From the NCBI RefSeq assembly GCF_964340395.1, contig NC_135558.1, forward strand, positions 7,917,501-7,981,500: a stretch of DNA of 64,000 nucleotides. The letters run 5' to 3'. How positions within the stretch are numbered: position 1 is the stretch's first letter; every line of letters starts with the position of its first letter. Under the pieces are notes generated by a model, which saw only the letters and a list, made by a program, of their open reading frames with translations, was not told the origin of the DNA and did no database searches. The translations under genes were made by a program, and so were the position numbers. This document shows, piece by piece, positions 1-12,364 of the stretch. Source of the DNA: Glandiceps talaboti. Taxonomy: Eukaryota; Hemichordata; Enteropneusta; Spengelidae.

Positions 1-2814
1 ACACATACACACACATAATGTATATATGAATGTATTTATTGTTATTCAAGATATTGTTAAATATTGCAATTAAATTTAGTTTGTACAGCACTAGTAGCTT
101 TGAAGTGAAGGCAACTGAACAACGGTCAACTGCACTTCTTTGGAACTACAGTATATATCCAATGAAAAGTACATGCCAGAAATGTTATTAGACCAGTACA
201 TAGTATACATCAGTAGCTAAGGATTAGTTTTAGCTTTTCAGTATTAATTTGATTTTATTACATATATATTTTATATATTCTATATTTAGCAAAGATATGT
301 ATGCTTTTCTGTTATTGTATGTTTTATGATTTAGATATGATTTGAAATAATATGTGAAATGATACAGTCTGTAACTGCCCCATTTTGAGTAAAGTGGGTG
401 TACAAAAATATTCATGCATTACAAAGATTTCTGTCGAAGAGAAATCTGAGTACATGAAAGTGATTGAATTTTCACAGAGGCTTTGAAAACGAGTGTAGTA
501 TCAGTCCAATTGAAAACTATACATGTCACGTCATATTTATATTGTATACATATTCCTGGTGGGTGTTGTACAAATTGCAAGACTTTATCTAACACAGAAT
601 GTGCCGCGGAAATAATGGTTTAAACTTTGGTTGTTTAAAATCAAGTAAAAAAATTGGGTCACACTGTAAATTTGTGAATAGAGGTCAAAATGATATCAAA
701 GTTCGGCCATTTTGAATCCAATATGGCCACCATCCAATATGGCCACCGACTACTGCATTATTAAACTCCATGGAAAATAAAAAAATATGTTGATTTCCTT
801 GAAAACAAGATGGTGAACCCCAATTTTCTTTTTATTATTTTAAAAGTACCAGTAACAAGCTGTCGTGTGGCTAAGTTTGGAGAGATTTTGAAGTCTTTGA
901 TTGTCAGTGAGATTAGTCTGAGGTGCATTCAAGTAGCTGAAATAACATTAATGTATTTCAAATTGAATGAAAGTAACTACAGAAAAATCATAAAAGTTGC
1001 AGACTGTGATCTTGACAACCCATAGAAACTGCATGGTCCAGGGTTGGAATTATTCAAATTGGTGTTAAAATGCTGTGGTTAAAATGAATAGAAATGTCTG
1101 AATACAAAACCTTCTCCTTAGATGATAACATGGTTCTTGCTAAAATCTTGTGTACAACATATTTTTATTGGTGTAAAATATTGAAACAGATCTTTGTAAG
1201 ATCAAGTATTTCAGTGATCGATAGAGCAACTGTGGAAGAGTTACTTATCCTGCTAGTGATATACTAAGCATGACAAAGTTAAATATTGATGTACATTTAG
1301 TGCATTCTTCATATTGTCAGATTATAAATGGAATTTTTCACACAGATATATGACTATAGAAAGCACGATATTGGCAAACTAAAATTGACACAAACTTAAA
1401 CTATAGTTGCATGTGATATATTACACAAATGGGTAATAGCAGTGCCTTGGTTATGTGGATATAATCACCCTGTAATCAAGCTAGTGCAAACATAGAATAG
1501 ATTGAATGTGCACTCACATCAGAAAAAAACAAACATTGGAGATGCTGCTCTACTGTGAGCGTAATTACACCAACATCCACTGACTGCTTATATCAATATG
1601 TTGTGATTAATAATAGTGTTAGTTTGTGTCTGTGTTAGCTATCCGATAGTTGACTTTCCACAGTTGTACTTTCTAGTGAAATCTACTACATCTGTAACAT
1701 GAGCTACCATTCTGACCTTACCAGTTTTGAAAGGGTGTTTGTTTATGCACAGGTTTGGTTTCCATGTTAATAACACACTGGTGTGGCAGTGCACATTGTT
1801 CACTTATATTTGTATTGATTTTGATCAATATTATTAATATTTCAAACATTGGAACTTTACATTTTAAATGCTGTAATACAAAGTGTTAGGGTGAGATCAT
1901 AATATGTATATTTTTTACATCTTTTGAAAAGTTATGAATTGGATTTGACATTTCGAAATGGGACAAATGTTAATGTTTGAAGGGCTGAATATACATTAAA
2001 ACAGACATTTGATATACTTGCTAACTGGTGTTTCCAAAAAGCATATCAGAAAATAAAGGAGATATTTTTAAATGAGTGCTTTGTCTAAATAAATACAGTA
2101 CATGGTTCATAGGGCCCTGAAAACCCTTTAAAATGTTGGAATTTCAAATCATTTTTTTAGAAACCCGGGAAAAGTTTAGTACTTCTTGGAAATAGTATTT
2201 ATGAAAGTTGGAAATTTCTTTTGCATGACAAGTAAAATTTCTAACGTGACGGCAAATCTATGAAGGTTTTTCTTGTGAGATGTACTACAAAATACTCTCT
2301 CTAGGAAGATGGTGTTAGTTGACCATGAAAACTCTTAGAAAATAAGCAGAAACACACAAGTGTGGGATAAACTTTCAAGATAGATATGGTCAAATTTTTA
2401 GAAAGCTTTCTTATTTCGCAGCTGAACTTTTAAGATATGAGTTATCTTGTTAAACACTGAATAGATAACCCTATTTCATATTGTTTGTGTATCTACTATG
2501 GAAGTATCGTTTACACAACACACATGATTATCTCTTGGGTTGTTGTGATTTGTATTTATTGGGTTTTTTACAAAGCAAGTTTTATTGATTCTGAATTTTT
2601 GTATTAGATTTGTTATGCACGAGATATTTATTGGAAATAATTGTCTTACAGACACAGAAATGATACTAAAATAATTGGAGTTCATGTTAAAAGTTAAAGC
2701 CATCAGCAGTTTGGACTGAACACTTTTCAGTTATATTTATTTAGCAACTTCTGAAGTTCATGAACTAGTACATTTCAGTCGTTACAAAATAATGTATTAT
2801 GAAGCAGTAAGTAC

Positions 2815-2846
<32 letters not shown>

Positions 2847-4563
2847 GACAAATGAGACTTAAATTTATTCATTTGTTGTTTAATGTTCTTTATCTTTATA
2901 ATTTTAACTTCAGCTGTTGTCCTGCCCTTACCCAGTACTCAGTTAGTGAGGGTCTATGTGCGCTCACCTAGTTCTCGGCAAGAGATTGCGAAAAGACTGA
3001 AACTATGCCAACAGTAAAGTACTAATTATGGGAACATATTTTTACAACATAAAGAATGAATTTGCATATAGAGCAACAACAGTAAACTACCATCTGTACA
3101 AGCCAGGTGTATGAAGAAAAAATAATCCATTACATTGACTAGCTTTGATGTGTCTCACCTCAATATTACTTTGAAATGTTGGAACTCTGCATAGAAACGT
3201 TTCAACAAAGTCTTGTGTTCTCAAAGTGAAAAATAAAAAGAGGCCAAGTTAATTAGTTGCATATTATCTGCATGCATAATTTAGAGAAGGGAAAACATGA
3301 TTAAAAAATATTATGTTTTCCTCTAAGTTAACTCAAAATTAGGGTATTTTAAAAAAAACAAAAAAACAACCCACACACCACCTTTCATTTTAAGCTGAAC
3401 AAAGACATGGTAAAAAGTATTTTGAAAAAATCCTTAAATGTTGAATTATTTTGATTTCTCATTCTCTGAATTTTAGATGGTAATCATTATGGTTTTCTGA
3501 TTCTGTGTATAAGAAATACTGCAACAGTAACTATAATCTTTCTGTTTTAGTTTATTTCGTCATTTAGAATTTTATTACAAGGGTTTTTTTTTTTTATAAA
3601 AAAGAATTTCCAATTCTTTACCACCCAATATGTTTACAACCAGCAAAAAGCTAATGTTCACAAACAGAACATGTTACAGCAGAGACTTGTATTACTTTTC
3701 ATTATTTGATAAGAACAGTGTTATGGCCTCTTTACATGTATGTGTGCATGAAATGTCAAGGGTAGTTCCAGCATGCTGTGCCAAGTGTTAGAAATCCAAT
3801 TCATTTGTTTGCTTTTCCTGTTTGTAACAAGTTCTGTTTGTAAACGCTTGCTTGTCGATGGTTGTAGCAATGTTACAAAGCACGCTTTGTGAGGAAATAT
3901 TTTCTTTTTACTGTGTTGTAGTTCACTATTTCTGGAATAAAGTGCTCTTTTTTGTAGAATTTAATGTGTCAAGACGTGTTGGTATAATATTAAATTTCAC
4001 TTCATTTTTGATAACTTTTCCAAGGGCCTTGAAAGTCCCTAGATTTGAAAAGTCCTAAATGTTTTTTGAAATGTACTTTCAAACTGAAAAAGAGTGAAAT
4101 AATCAAAAATAAAATGACGAAAATTCGTATGATGTTTGTCAAGTGAAATATCTTTTTGTCCTCTGTTATATTGCCAGTCTGCTGGTGAGATTATACTTCG
4201 AAATATTCCAGGCAACTACTTGAAAACTCCCTGTGAATATCGAATGAAGGAAACTTCTGAGAAATGACCGCAACGAGGCGCTGCACATGAGTGACCACGC
4301 CACGCGATCGAGTCTTTGCGCACGGACGAACGGCTAAAGCTTAATAGAGGGCGCACTGCACATTCTTATCTGTAGGTTAGCATGCAATTAATAGTACGTA
4401 TTTATATGTAATGTTACGCTGACATATCTTAATTTTAATTTTAATGGTGGTCTACTATTTTAATGATAACGAAAATGGCAATTCTACGATGAACAACCCG
4501 CACAGCTTTACGTCATTCAATTATTGCTTCAAGTTTTGTGGTTCGAAGAGAGACCTCAGCGAA
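1..4563. other. Left intergenic region, no gene seen
   Basis: AT-rich sequence with only short open frames that have no recognisable product and no consistent splice structure. It holds a (TTG)n run at 2815-2847 and two stretches (about 2100-2345 and 3950-4260) that resemble each other and a third copy in a spectrin intron near 50.5-50.8 kb, so they look like a dispersed repeat. Two tandem near-identical 10-mers (CCAATATGGC) lie at about 719-746. It could include the 3' UTR of a gene to the left, but nothing here proves that. Confidence 0.6.
2815..2847. repeat. (TTG)n microsatellite
   Basis: An uninterrupted run of about eleven TTG units, read directly from the sequence. Confidence 0.9.
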
Positions 4564-4636
4564 GTTTCCGTAGTGTAGTGGTTATCACGTCCGCCTAACA
4601 CGCGGAAGGTCCCCGGTTCGAGCCCGGGCGGAAACA
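4564..4636 (+). tRNA. tRNA-Val(AAC): tRNA-Val (anticodon AAC)
   Basis: A 73-nt tRNA. The acceptor stem GTTTCCG (4564-4570) pairs with CGGAAAC (4629-4635), followed by discriminator A (4636). The anticodon stem is TCCGC/GCGGA and the loop carries AAC at 4597-4599. The T-arm is CCCGG-TTCGAGC-CCGGG. The sequence is almost identical to the familiar animal tRNA-Val(AAC), with compensated changes in the anticodon stem (TCCGC/GCGGA where human has TTCGC/GCGAA). No intron and no encoded CCA. Intact internal A and B boxes plus a downstream T-run indicate a functional Pol III gene. Confidence 0.97.
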
Positions 4637-5443
4637 TCTCATATTTTTTTTTATTGTATTTTTTCACTTTTCTATACCGTTAATTTTTATTTTTATTTTA
4701 CTTTGATTTAGTTATGTTATTTGATATTCCTTTTTCTAATTAACTTGTTCGACAAATGTCCATTACATGTAGTATGATGTAAAAAGCCTCTGGGCGCTTT
4801 GTCACCAAGAGGAGGTAAGCTTACCGCTATGTGCAGGCATATGGATGTATTTATGGTGTAAACGTGTAGAAATGTTTATCCTGTATTACTGCAACTTTTA
4901 TTCTTTGTCCATGGCTTTACGGCAAGAACGACTTTACCATATAGTAGTTTGTAGAAATGAATGGGTATTGTTATACAGAAACCACGTACGTTCACTATAA
5001 ATAATCTCCACTCTCCCCTATTGTAAAAAATCCAACTTAATTTACGAAATTTGTGAATGTTTTCCATGTTTATGATATTTGCAATAAGTATGTATTTAAT
5101 AGTATGTCTCTGTCACAGTTTCAAATTCATATCGCCGTAGGAAGAGTAGAATAGAGTTGTTACTTGTAAGCTTATCTATAAGCTTAAATTATCAATGGCA
5201 ATCGAGTGCACGAGTACAAACGTCACTCTTTCATATGCAAATTATCCGTTCCCTTGGATACAGGTGTACGCTTCCTGCTTGGGAACTACACTAGCAGTTC
5301 AGCACATTGATCTTTCCTAAGCACAGTACACAACACTAGTCTAGTGCTGTACTACTGTAGGTGGCCGGCGAAGCCCTACTACACAGGAGCGTGTCACGAT
5401 CGTCGGTTTGTCCGGGTGGTTTGTCACAGTTTCCATTACAATA
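4637..5443. other. Upstream region of the 190-aa gene
   Basis: About 800 bases between the tRNA and the first coding exon. It presumably contains the promoter and 5' UTR. The sequence becomes more GC-rich from about 5330 to 5443. A perfect octamer ATGCAAAT lies at 5235-5242. I see no clear TATA box. Confidence 0.4.
4644..4652 (+). terminator. Pol III terminator of tRNA-Val
   Basis: A run of nine T residues starts 8 nt after the tRNA end, as expected for Pol III termination. A second T-rich stretch follows at about 4658-4664. Confidence 0.85.
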
Positions 5444-5638
5444 ATGGATCGGTCCCCTATAACCGGTGTAGGTAAGTCAGAAACAGTTCAATCCCTGCTC
5501 GAACTTTTACTAAATTAGTTGTCATATATACATATAACACAACCATTTTGGTTCAGACACTGTTATAGCATGGATCTATTATTGAGAATGGTTAACCATG
5601 GAGGTATACCTCCTTGTTACACTTCTCATGTCCGCATT

Positions 5639-5706
<68 letters not shown>

Positions 5707-6651
5707 CAGAGTTACAAACCTTATTTATGTCTAGTTTCTAAATGGTGATTTCTGTTTCTTTCTTTTCCCCCAGTCAAATGAATTCAGTGTTTTCAAAAGC
5801 TAATAGAGGGATTATCGTTTAGTGTTGAATACACATTGAACAATCGCATATTTTACTTCGTGGTGCGTTGCCACTGTCTGATCAGTACAAACACGAACCG
5901 AGTAACTGTACCTTTATATGACGATTGCGGGCAAGTGCACGCACATACACCGGGGTTACAGCTGCCTAGCGTTGCATGAAGCTGAACATATATACTGTAT
6001 TAGATATCAAAAGAATGGTGCATCTATTGACCGTCTTTTTTATTTGTCAGTTTGTTGTTAACCCCCAAACAAGGTCAATAATATGTATTGTGTATACTAA
6101 GAATGTTTTCCAAATAACCAATTGTGGTAATTACATTGTTACCATGTTTATGTTTACGTGTATTAGCCATGTAATCAAATATAAACTTTCAAAACATTGA
6201 GACTTGAATTTCAGTCTTATCCCCATCCCTACAGTTCAATATCGTTATATTGCCTTTTTTTCGAGTTGAAGACATACCCTGTGTATCTTGCTTAGAGGCT
6301 GATTTACTCGTTTAATTTATTCATCAAAGTCAAGTTCAATCACAGACAAGGAAAAAACAGAAACATTTCTACATTGTCTGTGGTTCAATAGAAACTTTTT
6401 GTAGGTTATAGAAAAAAATGGTGATTGGGGTTTCTAAATTCTAGCCGGTTAGAATTTAGAAAACCCAAGCACCAAACTTTTTTTTTTTTTCAAATACAGA
6501 TGTACTAACAAACATAAAATATTTTCGATGATTATCTCATGAATATCAGACACCTAAACATATTTTTTGAGTTAGAATAATTACTTGACAGAGACTATGT
6601 AGATTTAACAACTTAAAATAGCGTTTGTAACTATCGATCTGTCTCACCACA

Positions 6652-6716
<65 letters not shown>

Positions 6717-6808
6717 GACAGTCAGACAGACAGACAGACAGACAGACAGACAGGCAGGCGGGCAGACAGACAGATAGCTAGCTAGCTAGCTAGATATATA
6801 ATATATAT

Positions 6809-6841
<33 letters not shown>

Positions 6842-6957
6842 GACAGACAGACAGATAGATAGATAGATAGATAGATAGACAGAGAGATAGTAGATATCTA
6901 GATATCTAGATAGATAGATAGATATATAAATAGATAGATTAGCTAGCTATCTAACTA

Positions 6958-6996
<39 letters not shown>

Positions 6997-8070
6997 GTCT
7001 GTCTGTCTCTCTGTCTCTCTCTCTCTCTCTCTCTCAGTATCTATCAAGTTAAAATGAACTCATTAAATAAAAGTCAAACTAATATCGTGGATACACAGTC
7101 ATTATTCATGTCACACAATTCATAGTTTTTATTCCCAGTGTGACTTGGTATATAGGGTACTTGTAGTTAATTACTCGCCGTACAAAGGTTTTAATATATT
7201 TCATTAACAATGTCGGAATTCAAACTTCACTAGCTAAGTACCGTAAAGGGGCGTGAACTGCCATCGTTGCTTGTATGTGGTTATAATTTATTGGTGTGAA
7301 GACACTAACATTACGAGCTAGAGTAAGCCAGTGTGTTCACGTTCGGTACCAGTCAGTGAAAGATTGTATACATAGCCCCAGAGACTTTGCTATCTTCCTT
7401 GACAATACCGTTCAACTGAAATACTTCCATTGTGATAATTCAAGGGAAAAAGGGTGGGTCGAACAAAAGTACTTTACAATAAACTTTTTTTGAAGAGAGT
7501 AATTCAGATTGTGAGAAGATATAGTGTCACGATGTTCCTTTTTTATGTTAAGCTTGTGCTAAACCTTTTCAAAGACCAGTGACGGGTACGAAATTCCTAG
7601 TTGGCAATGTTGTCTTGAATTCAGGTCAGGTTTCACTGCATGCAATCCTGTCGTCGAATGTTTGCTTTGGTCTGTAATGTCGACTTGACAAATTGAGATA
7701 TTTCAAAACAACAAAGAAAGGATAGATATCCATGAGTATTTGATTTGGTACGTGAAGTTGACCCGACAAAATTGAGATATTTCAAAATTGCGAAAGAAAA
7801 GTCCACGAGTGTTTTATTTAGTATACAACGTGACATATTGAAATATTTCAAAATGGCAAAGAAAGGGTCCATGAGTGTTTGTTCACCGTTGCCAATAAAA
7901 GATTGTATGAATGCTTTGAAAAGACATACCGATTGATCAAAATGACAGTTCAGTGACATGCATTGATATCGTAAACAGTGTCTACAATGTGCTTTGTGAA
8001 TCATACGTTGTGTAGGGGATAGTCTTGTAACTGCTTAGCTATTGGAATGCACAGACTATATGGCAACCAT

Positions 8071-8102
<32 letters not shown>

Positions 8103-10511
8103 ACACACACACACACACTAAACTAGACATAATTATATATTTCTATGAATACATAGACTATATTATAATAAGTTGTTACTCTAGGTGCGACCACGAACAA
8201 TCGAATACCTATGGTTTGATAGGCTTTGACAGTTGCATGACCCGGAATGTCATAATCCGATAACAGATCATTTAGTATGTGAAAAGGGTATAGTAAACAC
8301 GTGATTTGAAGAGTAACTGATTATATCCACTGCACGTACATTATCAACCATAATATGTACATTGCAATATAAATATGTCAATGATTGTTGGTTTTCATAG
8401 TTCATGTTGGCATGGGTCAGACTGGGTGATATGGCATGTGCAACAGGTGGTTGAAATTTCAGTTGGGCACAATGAACACTTCATATTGTGTTAATTATAA
8501 TCATAAAATAACACTGCGGGGTCTATGATAATGCTAAGCAGCTGTCCATGAAATTACACACTTTGCTGTTTTGTGTTGCGTATAATTCGACATGTAGAGA
8601 ATGGGGACATGATAACTGTAGCTCTGACGTATAGATATTAGTGTGTAGGTTATGATTGGCTGATTTTGTAAAATACATGTATTTGATAAAACACTGGCTA
8701 CCCCAAGTACTTTCTTCGATCTAAGGGTGGATATGGGGGACAGCTATTGAAAGCTGTTATCAAATAAAAGAAATCTGTTAATGAACCCACGAACAAGCAC
8801 AACCCCTCTGTAATACATACTAGTAGCGAGGACGTCCCTAGTATGCATACAACTGTATGCATGGTTTGGTTTTCAGTGGTAGTGGGCGTGAATCGGACAA
8901 TGCTGTTTCCTCAGTGTACGTCAGAGATATGTCCACATCACACAGAAGTCTGAGGCGCTACTAAGCTTTTGATTTTATATGTGCCGTCTCACCCAATAAT
9001 TACATTTTCTAATCACCATCTTCATTCTTCTCCTTGTAGATTTTGGCACCAAACACCCAAAATATGGCTACATTCCCAGAAAATTAGCATTTCACGATGA
9101 CTTCAGAGATCCACGGATGATCGTTCTGAAAAACCGATCGTTGGCTGACACTCACCGATATTATTCTGGTTGGAGTAAGTATATAACAACTGAATATATT
9201 CGGTGTTATTAAATGTACACTTGGTGTGATTCAAAGGTTGCTGTATGTAGGACAGAGTGAACGAACTGGAGCATAAAATGAGTCACAATCACCATGACAG
9301 AGGGACTGTTATACAACACGTACAATAATTTGTAAAATGTCTGGATAAATGATTTCAAAATAAAACTTGAATACTGTCAGTCTTGGATAACTTCATTATT
9401 GGTTTTCATTTGTTTACCTTCTTTTTATTAAATTATTTATTCTTGGCATTTTCTTCGAGACATCCGTTTCATTTTTCTTGTCTTTGCAATTCTTCAAAAC
9501 GTGAAGTCGTGTTGCTCGGTATTCTTTCTAAGTTTTATGTCGCAGTTTTCTTCCCAACAAATGTAACATTGATGATACCTAACGAACATATGCAAAAAGG
9601 CAGAAGAATAATTCTCCATTTCATGAAATGACACTGTATGTGTAAATCAAGTTTGTGTATCAGGAGTTCCATTGTTCTTGTCACTATAAGAATAACAAAC
9701 AAACAAACAAACAAACAAACAAACAAACAAAAACAACAAAGCAGCAATTGCATAGTAACCGACGAAAAATGATGTCAAACCAGCCATGGTATTTATTTTG
9801 GTATTTAGTTTTAACATATTGATTTAACATTGATTTTTTATAGTGTATTATTCAAGAAGAACCGTAAGCCACTTAGGAATTCACAGATTAATTTGGGATC
9901 CTAGCGACCGAGTCACGCTATCACTGGTATCTATTCAAGAGAGATTTATCTCCATAGACTCGACAAAATAAAATTTCGTCATTACACTAATGTTTTAATA
10001 CGTATCGACATTTCTAAATCATTCTGCCGTCTTTGTTCCCGATTCAAATTGGTTTTATTCGACTTTCCTTTTAAATACCATCCGTGTTTACTTTCTTTCA
10101 GGACGACACGATAGCAAAGGTGACGCTTTTCGACAAGCGTTATGGTCCTACCGTATGACACAGGAGTATGGACCCGCAGTGGCCAGGCAGTACGGTCAAA
10201 CCGAAGTGGCCAGAGAAAGGTTACCTCACGTCAAAGAACACATGGATCTATACAACCAAGAACAAGGAAGACGCCTGGCACAGACACAGTTCTTCGGGAA
10301 TGAGTATTCCCTGGAAAGACCCGCGTATGACTACATTGATGACAGATACAGGGAATACTATTCCTATAAAGTGGGGGACAGATTTATCAAGGATAATTCT
10401 CATGGAAGCGACAATGGACACGATTTGACCCTGATCAATAATGCTCTGGACAGTGGTGCACTACAAACAAACCCACATAAATTTAGACGACCCCATACCA
10501 GCATGTTCTAG
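5444..10511 (+). CDS. Uncharacterised 190-aa protein, three exons
   Basis: Coding exons 5444-5471, 9040-9174 and 10102-10511 total 573 nt, or 190 codons plus TAG. Both introns have canonical borders (G|gtaagt...tag|AT and A|gtaagt...cag|GA) and both junctions split a codon after the first base, so the frame continues through all three. The protein begins MDRSPITGVDFGTKHPKYGY and ends in RRPHTSMF. It is basic and polar, rich in Tyr, Arg, His and Asp, with no signal peptide, membrane segment or long coiled coil. Repeated Tyr/Arg/Pro-rich blocks (GYIPRKL, RYYSGW, DYIDDRYREYYSYK) give it the look of small ciliary microtubule-inner proteins, but that is only an impression and I do not recognise a family. 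Confidence is high for the gene model and low for any function. Confidence 0.85.
5639..5704. repeat. (CA)n microsatellite
   Basis: About 33 uninterrupted CA units inside intron 1 of the 190-aa gene. Confidence 0.95.
6333..6482. repeat. Two adjacent foldback (MITE-like) elements
   Basis: The first has arms CACAGACAAGGAA (from 6342) and ATTGTCTGTGG (to about 6383). The second, about 6413-6482, is nearly palindromic: GGGTTTCTAAATTCTA, a CCGG-centred loop, then TAGAATTTAGAAAACCC, with outer pairing GGTG/CACC. A related CACAGACAAG palindrome occurs at 26001-26034, which supports a dispersed family. Confidence 0.65.
6652..7035. repeat. Compound ATCT/GACA/GATA/CTGT array
   Basis: In order: (ATCT)n 6652-6715, (GACA)n about 6717-6775, GCTA and TA runs, a second (GACA)n-(GATA)n block about 6841-6930, then (CTGT)n and (CT)n to 7035. 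The left and right blocks are reverse complements of each other. Confidence 0.95.
8069..8118. repeat. (CA)n microsatellite
   Basis: A CA run with a single interruption, inside intron 1 of the 190-aa gene. Confidence 0.95.
9691..9733. repeat. (ACAA)n microsatellite
   Basis: About nine ACAA units in intron 2 (9175-10101) of the 190-aa gene. Confidence 0.9.
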
Positions 10512-10665
10512 TCTCGTGTTGTTTTGTTGTAAATGTTTGACGACTGTCAAGGGAATTCGAAGTTAATTAAAGAAGTTATTATTCTCTGTCGATTTTGTAT
10601 AGAAATGTAGTGTTTGTGCGCCCTCTATCGTTGATACAGTTGAAACTATTTCACTGTAGGATAAC

Positions 10666-10790
10666 CCATGACGTAATAAGTTGGCCGGTGGTTGTCACCG
10701 ACATAGTTTCCCAATGTAATATAATCACTATGCCTATTTAAACCATGACAGAATAAGTTGGCCGGTGGTTGTCACCGACACAATTTCAAT
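10666..10790 (+). repeat. Tandem duplicate with hairpin, putative 3' UTR
   Basis: A segment of about 40 bp starting CCATGAC is repeated with a 77-bp offset (10666 and 10743). Each copy contains CGGTG-GTTGT-CACCG, a perfect 5-bp stem with a 5-nt loop (10686-10700 and 10763-10777). It lies between the stop codon at 10511 and the candidate poly(A) signal, so it is probably transcribed. Confidence 0.6.
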
Positions 10791-10793
10791 AAA
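10788..10793 (+). terminator. Candidate poly(A) signal AATAAA of the 190-aa gene
   Basis: AATAAA 277 nt after the stop codon and directly after the second hairpin copy. The position suits a short 3' UTR, but the hexamer is also common by chance in AT-rich DNA. Confidence 0.45.
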
Positions 10794-12211
10794 ATATACT
10801 TACTAGCTGTTATCTATATGTCTGGCCGTTTGCTCACGTTTTACATGTAAATATAGCAGTTTACTATATTGTAAGCTTGTACCTGCATTTTATGGCTAAA
10901 TCATTAAAAATTGAAACAATAATTATCAATAATTATCAAACAACATATCAAGGTAATCATTAATCCAGGAATTTTCTGAGTTTTGTTGATCAACATTCAC
11001 AAGAAAAGTACAAAAATGACATATTTTTTAATTTACTAGGCGAAGTGCACGTGCAACCTTTGATGTCTGACTAGATGTACTCATAACTGTAATTTTTCTT
11101 AGAGGTAGAACTTTTTGAAATAGTTTTGTCAGTTTATAGAAAGATTTAGAAATACAGCTACTTTAGTACCTTTTTTATTCAAGTGAGTTGCCGGTAGTGA
11201 AGTATGCAATCATGAAGATGTACTTTATATTTGAAAAAAGGGTAGTTTTACATACGCTATGAATAAAATTAATTTTTACAACCAAAACAACAAACCTGGT
11301 TGGTGAATATTGCAAACTTGAACAATCCCACAACCATATCTGATGATTTGTGACAGGACCATGGTTTATTGAGAAAGTGAAAAGGTAGCATTTGGACAGA
11401 ATTGGAATGGACAGTCGATGTACAAAGGGGTGGGGTGGGGGTGGGGAGTTGAACTATAACGCACACCTGCAGAACCGCATATCATAGAAAAGATGAAGCA
11501 CCATGAAAACATAGTGGACGTCCACTATGATATTGCTGAAAAACCTGTTAGTAAGGAGGATAGGTAAAGGAAGCTAGCATGCCAAGGGGAATATAACAGT
11601 GCAGCAAAACATGCATATATTCTAAAAATGATAAATTTGATCACAGTGGAAATTTCCGTTAAGTGTAATCTGCATGTTACCAACATAACTACTTTCCGAC
11701 CTACAAGAAGTGACGCCGACATCATGTAGTAAATAATTTTTTTTTATTGAAAATACTTTTTAAAAAGAATAACAGGAACATTATGAGGCATGACTAAATA
11801 CTTGATATAGATAAAAAGTAAAACATTACAATTTGAAATATATGACCCTTGACCCTTTCTAACATTTCTTTGTGCCAAGTTTGATTGAGATGTTGACTTT
11901 TTTATTCATAGTGTCTGGTCAGGTTTTTATCCACAATTTGATATTATAACTGACAGTGACATGGTCTGGAACTTTTATCTTGATTATTTGCTTGACTTAT
12001 CTAAATTTTATGATTTTACTGATTCATGCATGTCAACATTAGTTTTCTGTATAACAGTATCTGCCATCTAGACATGATGTACAACAGACTGTTGACTGGC
12101 ATGCACAGTATGACTCTGTAATGCTGAAGACAGAACATTTCGGCTTCGCATTCTTGATGAGGTAAACTAAGCATACGACAGATTCAAGAACATACGAGTG
12201 ACCTCCACATA

Positions 12212-12364
12212 TCTACCAAATTGTTTGTTATTAGTTCCAAACTCACGGCATGAATAATTTACCTAGTATATTCTGGCTAAAGAAGGTTTTAGTGATTTAG
12301 CTGAAATAGACCAGGCAAATTATTTACATGCTGAGTTCAGAACTAACACAAAAAAGTCGACATA
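12212..12364. repeat. Foldback (MITE-like) element
   Basis: Imperfect inverted arms of roughly 45-55 bp. The left arm includes GTTATTAGTTCCAAACTCA and AATAATTTACC. The right arm read in reverse gives GTGTTAGTTCTGAACTCAG and AATAATTTGCC. A short unpaired centre separates them. Confidence 0.6.

Larger units (their letters stand above)
5472..9039 (+). other. Intron 1 of the 190-aa gene, packed with simple repeats
   Basis: A 3.6-kb phase-1 intron with GTAAGT donor and TTGTAG acceptor. It carries (CA)n at 5639-5704, two foldback elements at 6333-6482, a compound tetranucleotide array at 6652-7035 and (CA)n at 8069-8118. Open frames here read only through repeats and are not supported as genes. 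Confidence 0.8.

Noticed and set aside
704-748. Repeated CCAATATGGCCACC as CArG boxes
   Set aside because: Only five A/T bases lie between CC and GG, so the CC(A/T)6GG rule is not met. It is just a short tandem repeat, at best YY1-like.
7633-8004. 123-residue minus-strand frame with internal repeats (AILKYFN)
   Set aside because: The repeat comes from three degenerate copies of a GAGATATTTCAAAA(T) unit in an intron of the plus-strand gene; no splice or domain support.
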